DNA of 64,000 nt. It comes from Agrobacterium tumefaciens. Lineage in GTDB: Bacteria > Pseudomonadota > Alphaproteobacteria > Rhizobiales > Rhizobiaceae. A program made the position numbers and the translations under genes. The notes beneath the pieces are model-generated. The model was not told the origin of the DNA. It saw only the letters and a program-made list of their open reading frames with translations, and ran no database searches. This document shows positions 61,786-64,000 of the stretch, piece by piece. How positions within the stretch are numbered: the first letter of the stretch is position 1; every line of letters starts with the position of its first letter. The DNA is taken from positions 126,501-190,500 of the forward strand of contig NZ_JXQV01000006.1 of NCBI RefSeq assembly GCF_000834635.1, in the 5' to 3' direction.

Positions 61786-63456
61786 ATGACACCTAGAGTT
61801 GCCATCATCGGCTCGGGCCCGACAGGCATTTACACGTTAAAGGGTCTGATTGGAAAATCAGCCCCGCTTTCGATCACCATCTTTGAAAGCGAATCCGATC
61901 CCGGCAAGGGAACGCCCTATCATCCCGCTCTCAACGACCGTGCCATGCTGTCCAACATCGCCAGCATCGAGCTGCCGCCGGTGTGCGAGACCCTGATGGC
62001 CTGGCTTGTGCGCCAGAGCGATGAGGAATTGCAGCGTCTTGGTATAGAGCGTTCGCTCATCGCCGAGCGCGAATATTATCCGCGCGTTGTGCTGGGTGAG
62101 TTTTTCTATGCTCAGTTCATGCAGCTTCTTAAAATCGGCGCGGCCAATGGCCATACGATCGAGGTCAAGGCGTCGCATCGCGTTGCCGATATCGAGCTGA
62201 GGCAATCGGATATCCGGCTTTCGGTCACGGCACCTGAAAGCGAACCGCTCGAATATGCTTTCGATCACGTGGTCATGGCCACCGGCCATGATTTTCCCGA
62301 AACAACCGAGATCAAGCCGGGCTACTTCGTGTCGCCATGGCCAGCACCCATGTTGAAATCCATCAAGCCTGTCCGCGTTGGCATTCTCGGCACGTCGCTG
62401 AGCGGCATCGATGCGTTGATTACGGTTGCCACTGCCCATGGCAGTTTCCTGCTCGATGAGCATGGCATCCTGCAATATCACGCGCTGCCCGAGACCGAAG
62501 GGCTGCACGTCACCATGATGTCGCGCAAGGGCGTTCTGCCGGAGGCGGATTTCTATTGTGAAATTCCCTATCGTCCGCTTCAGTTCTGCACGGAAGCCGC
62601 TATCCAGAACGCAATTGAAACGCGGCAGAGCGATCTGCTGGACGCGATCTTCGAGTTGTTCAAGACAGAGCTTGCCTTCTGCGATCCCGATTACGCCTCG
62701 CGCATCGGTCTTTCGCAACTGACTGTGGAAACCATATCAAAAGCCTATTTCCATGACCGCGAAACCACCCCGCCCTTCGTCTGGGCCGCGCGCAATCTAG
62801 CTGAAGCCGAGGCCAACAAGCAGAACCAGTATACGGTGGAGTGGCGCTATGCCATTCTGCGCATGCACGAAGTCATTGCGGCGGCCATTCCGCATCTGGA
62901 CGACATCGATCTGAAACGCTTCCACAGCCATTTCAAGACTGTGTTTGTGGATGATTATGCCACCGTCCCGCACGCATCCATCCACAGGCTGCTTGCGCTG
63001 CACCGTGCTGGCAAACTGGAAATTATGGCTCTGGGCAATGAGAGCGAAATCGACAATAAGGGCGTCGAACGCGGTGCCACCGTTCAAGCAAAGGGCGAAA
63101 CCCATCAGTTCGACGCCTTCATCGATGCGACCGGCCAGCACACGCTGTCAGCGCGGGATATTCCTTTCCCAACGTTGAAAGAGCAGGGCGTCGTGCGCCG
63201 CGCAACAACAAGCGTGGCAACGACCTTGCTAGGCTTTGATGAGAAGGTTGTGCGCACCGGCGGCGTCGATCTGGATGAGAAATTCAGACCTGTCTTCCAC
63301 GATAATCTGAGCAATCAGCTTTACTGCGGGTCCATTGCTTTTCTCCTCCACAAGCTGCCCTTCGTGCAGGGCATCACCAGTGCAAGAGATATCGGCTACA
63401 CCGTGTCGAAGGCTATCCTCGAAGCAACGGCTACCTCGGAGCGATCAGCGGCCTGA
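61786..63456 (+). CDS. FAD/NAD(P)-binding protein, HpyO-like
   Basis: 556 residues from the ATG at 61786. The dinucleotide fold opens the protein (VAIIGSGPTGIYTLKGL), with HHG-like PGKGTPYHPALNDRAMLSNIAS, DHVVMATGHDFPE, and later VGILGTSLSGIDALITV. The family (FAD-NAD(P)-binding) is often of unknown function. The upstream open frame reaches into the SDR promoter region; the AAGGGG site before 61786 supports the start. It is followed by the MOSC gene, convergent. Confidence 0.75.
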   Translation: MTPRVAIIGSGPTGIYTLKGLIGKSAPLSITIFESESDPGKGTPYHPALNDRAMLSNIASIELPPVCETLMAWLVRQSDEELQRLGIERSLIAEREYYPRVVLGEFFYAQFMQLLKIGAANGHTIEVKASHRVADIELRQSDIRLSVTAPESEPLEYAFDHVVMATGHDFPETTEIKPGYFVSPWPAPMLKSIKPVRVGILGTSLSGIDALITVATAHGSFLLDEHGILQYHALPETEGLHVTMMSRKGVLPEADFYCEIPYRPLQFCTEAAIQNAIETRQSDLLDAIFELFKTELAFCDPDYASRIGLSQLTVETISKAYFHDRETTPPFVWAARNLAEAEANKQNQYTVEWRYAILRMHEVIAAAIPHLDDIDLKRFHSHFKTVFVDDYATVPHASIHRLLALHRAGKLEIMALGNESEIDNKGVERGATVQAKGETHQFDAFIDATGQHTLSARDIPFPTLKEQGVVRRATTSVATTLLGFDEKVVRTGGVDLDEKFRPVFHDNLSNQLYCGSIAFLLHKLPFVQGITSARDIGYTVSKAILEATATSERSAA

Positions 63457-63466
63457 TCGGCCCTCA

Positions 63467-64000
63467 TTACACATCCTGCAGATGGACGCTGTCACCCAAA
63501 GTGATGGCGCCCGTCTTTTCCACCGAGGCGTAGATGCCGAAGTTGCGTTTGTTCTGCCGCAGGATGGTGCGCAGAACATCGGCGTTCTCGTGAATATCGG
63601 GCTGGGCTATCAACGTCATGCCACACCTCTTGGTCTCCTCGGATGCCTCGATGGTGACGCTGGAGCCAAGCTCCAGGCGCTGGCCGATCCATGCCTTTTC
63701 CCGAAACTCCGCTTGTCCTTCAGTGCGCAAAACCACGTTTGGGCGAAAGCGTCGGCTGTCCACTGTCTCGTTGCCAAGCAGGTTTGAAAGCTGATCCAGA
63801 GAGCTTGTGGTAATCAGGTGTAGGGGGCTTGGCTCATAGCGGTTCACGCCAATGCCACGGACGGAGGGGTCACGGACGCCTGTATTCTCATAGGCCAACA
63901 GGGTGGTCTCGAAACCGAAATGCTGTGCCAGTTTCGCGTCGATGCTGTCATCGCACACATCAAGCCAGCATCCGTCGGGAAAGCCGATCTCTGCTGAATT
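63467..64000 (-). CDS. MOSC-domain protein (N-terminally truncated at window edge)
   Basis: At least 178 residues, open to the right edge. The visible part has a likely MOSC N-terminal barrel end (FPDGCWLDVCDDSIDAKLA), RRFRPNVVLR, and the MOSC core with CGMTLI and the late KRNFGIYASVEKTG. These proteins bind molybdenum cofactor or a metal-sulfur cluster for N-hydroxy or related reductions. Codons read outside the ORF start at 63958 remain in frame, so the gene continues beyond the window. Confidence 0.82.
   Translation of the reverse strand, partial: NSAEIGFPDGCWLDVCDDSIDAKLAQHFGFETTLLAYENTGVRDPSVRGIGVNRYEPSPLHLITTSSLDQLSNLLGNETVDSRRFRPNVVLRTEGQAEFREKAWIGQRLELGSSVTIEASEETKRCGMTLIAQPDIHENADVLRTILRQNKRNFGIYASVEKTGAITLGDSVHLQDV

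Overview
The window looks like chromosomal DNA of an alphaproteobacterium of the Rhizobiaceae, most like Agrobacterium/Rhizobium. The support is the high-GC coding sequence, the xerD-accA and aroK-aroB-bolA-J-protein-cobS-cobT neighbourhood, an HWE-type histidine kinase, ugp and lac ABC operons of rhizobial type, and an FMN riboswitch ahead of ribB. I see no rRNA, tRNA, CRISPR array, transposase or phage gene. Both edges cut genes: a FAD oxidoreductase on the left and a MOSC protein on the right.

1-9.7 kb: small enzymes of unknown role (VOC, Dabb and NTF2-like proteins), then a tightly packed iac-type cluster for indole-3-acetic acid (IAA) catabolism, in the order iacH-A-B-C-D-E-F-G, facing the MarR repressor gene iacR. 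Three similar 14-bp elements lie before iacH and before iacR. I propose them as the IacR operator. 9.7-17.4 kb: a FUSC-type exporter, an APC permease with a divergent AraC regulator, and an operon for maleylacetate reductase, hydroxyquinol 1,2-dioxygenase and an aldehyde dehydrogenase, opposite a LysR regulator that has a T-N11-A dyad in the gap. The first region could open the indole or aromatic ring and the second could send a hydroxyquinol-type product to 3-oxoadipate. This pairing is the most interesting metabolic feature of the window.

17.4-28 kb: LysR, a small hypothetical protein, two short-chain dehydrogenases or aminotransferase-type enzymes, 3-methyladenine glycosylase, two tandem lipoprotein-like L,D-transpeptidases, and a three-gene signalling operon (CHASE3 histidine kinase, single-domain receiver, receiver-HWE kinase). 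27-36 kb is housekeeping: accA, xerD, aroK, aroB, a BolA protein, a J-domain protein, cobS, cobT and a phytase-like exported protein. 36.5-40.9 kb holds an RND efflux adaptor and pump.

40.9-50.6 kb: ugpBAEC (glycerol-3-phosphate uptake) with a consensus-perfect PHO box upstream, a GntR regulator and a DapA-family aldolase, ribB under an FMN riboswitch, and a Zn/Cd/Pb-type P1B ATPase behind a MerR-like 19-bp-spaced promoter. 50.6-59.9 kb: a galactoside operon (binding protein, two permeases, GH36 alpha-galactosidase, ATPase, GH42 beta-galactosidase) with a divergent AraC regulator. 59.9-64 kb: a lytic transglycosylase, a short-chain dehydrogenase, a large FAD/NAD(P)-binding protein and the truncated MOSC gene.

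Several convergent gene pairs end in perfect hairpins, some embedded in the coding 3' ends. Functions are inferred from translated motifs and gene order only. No database search was run.
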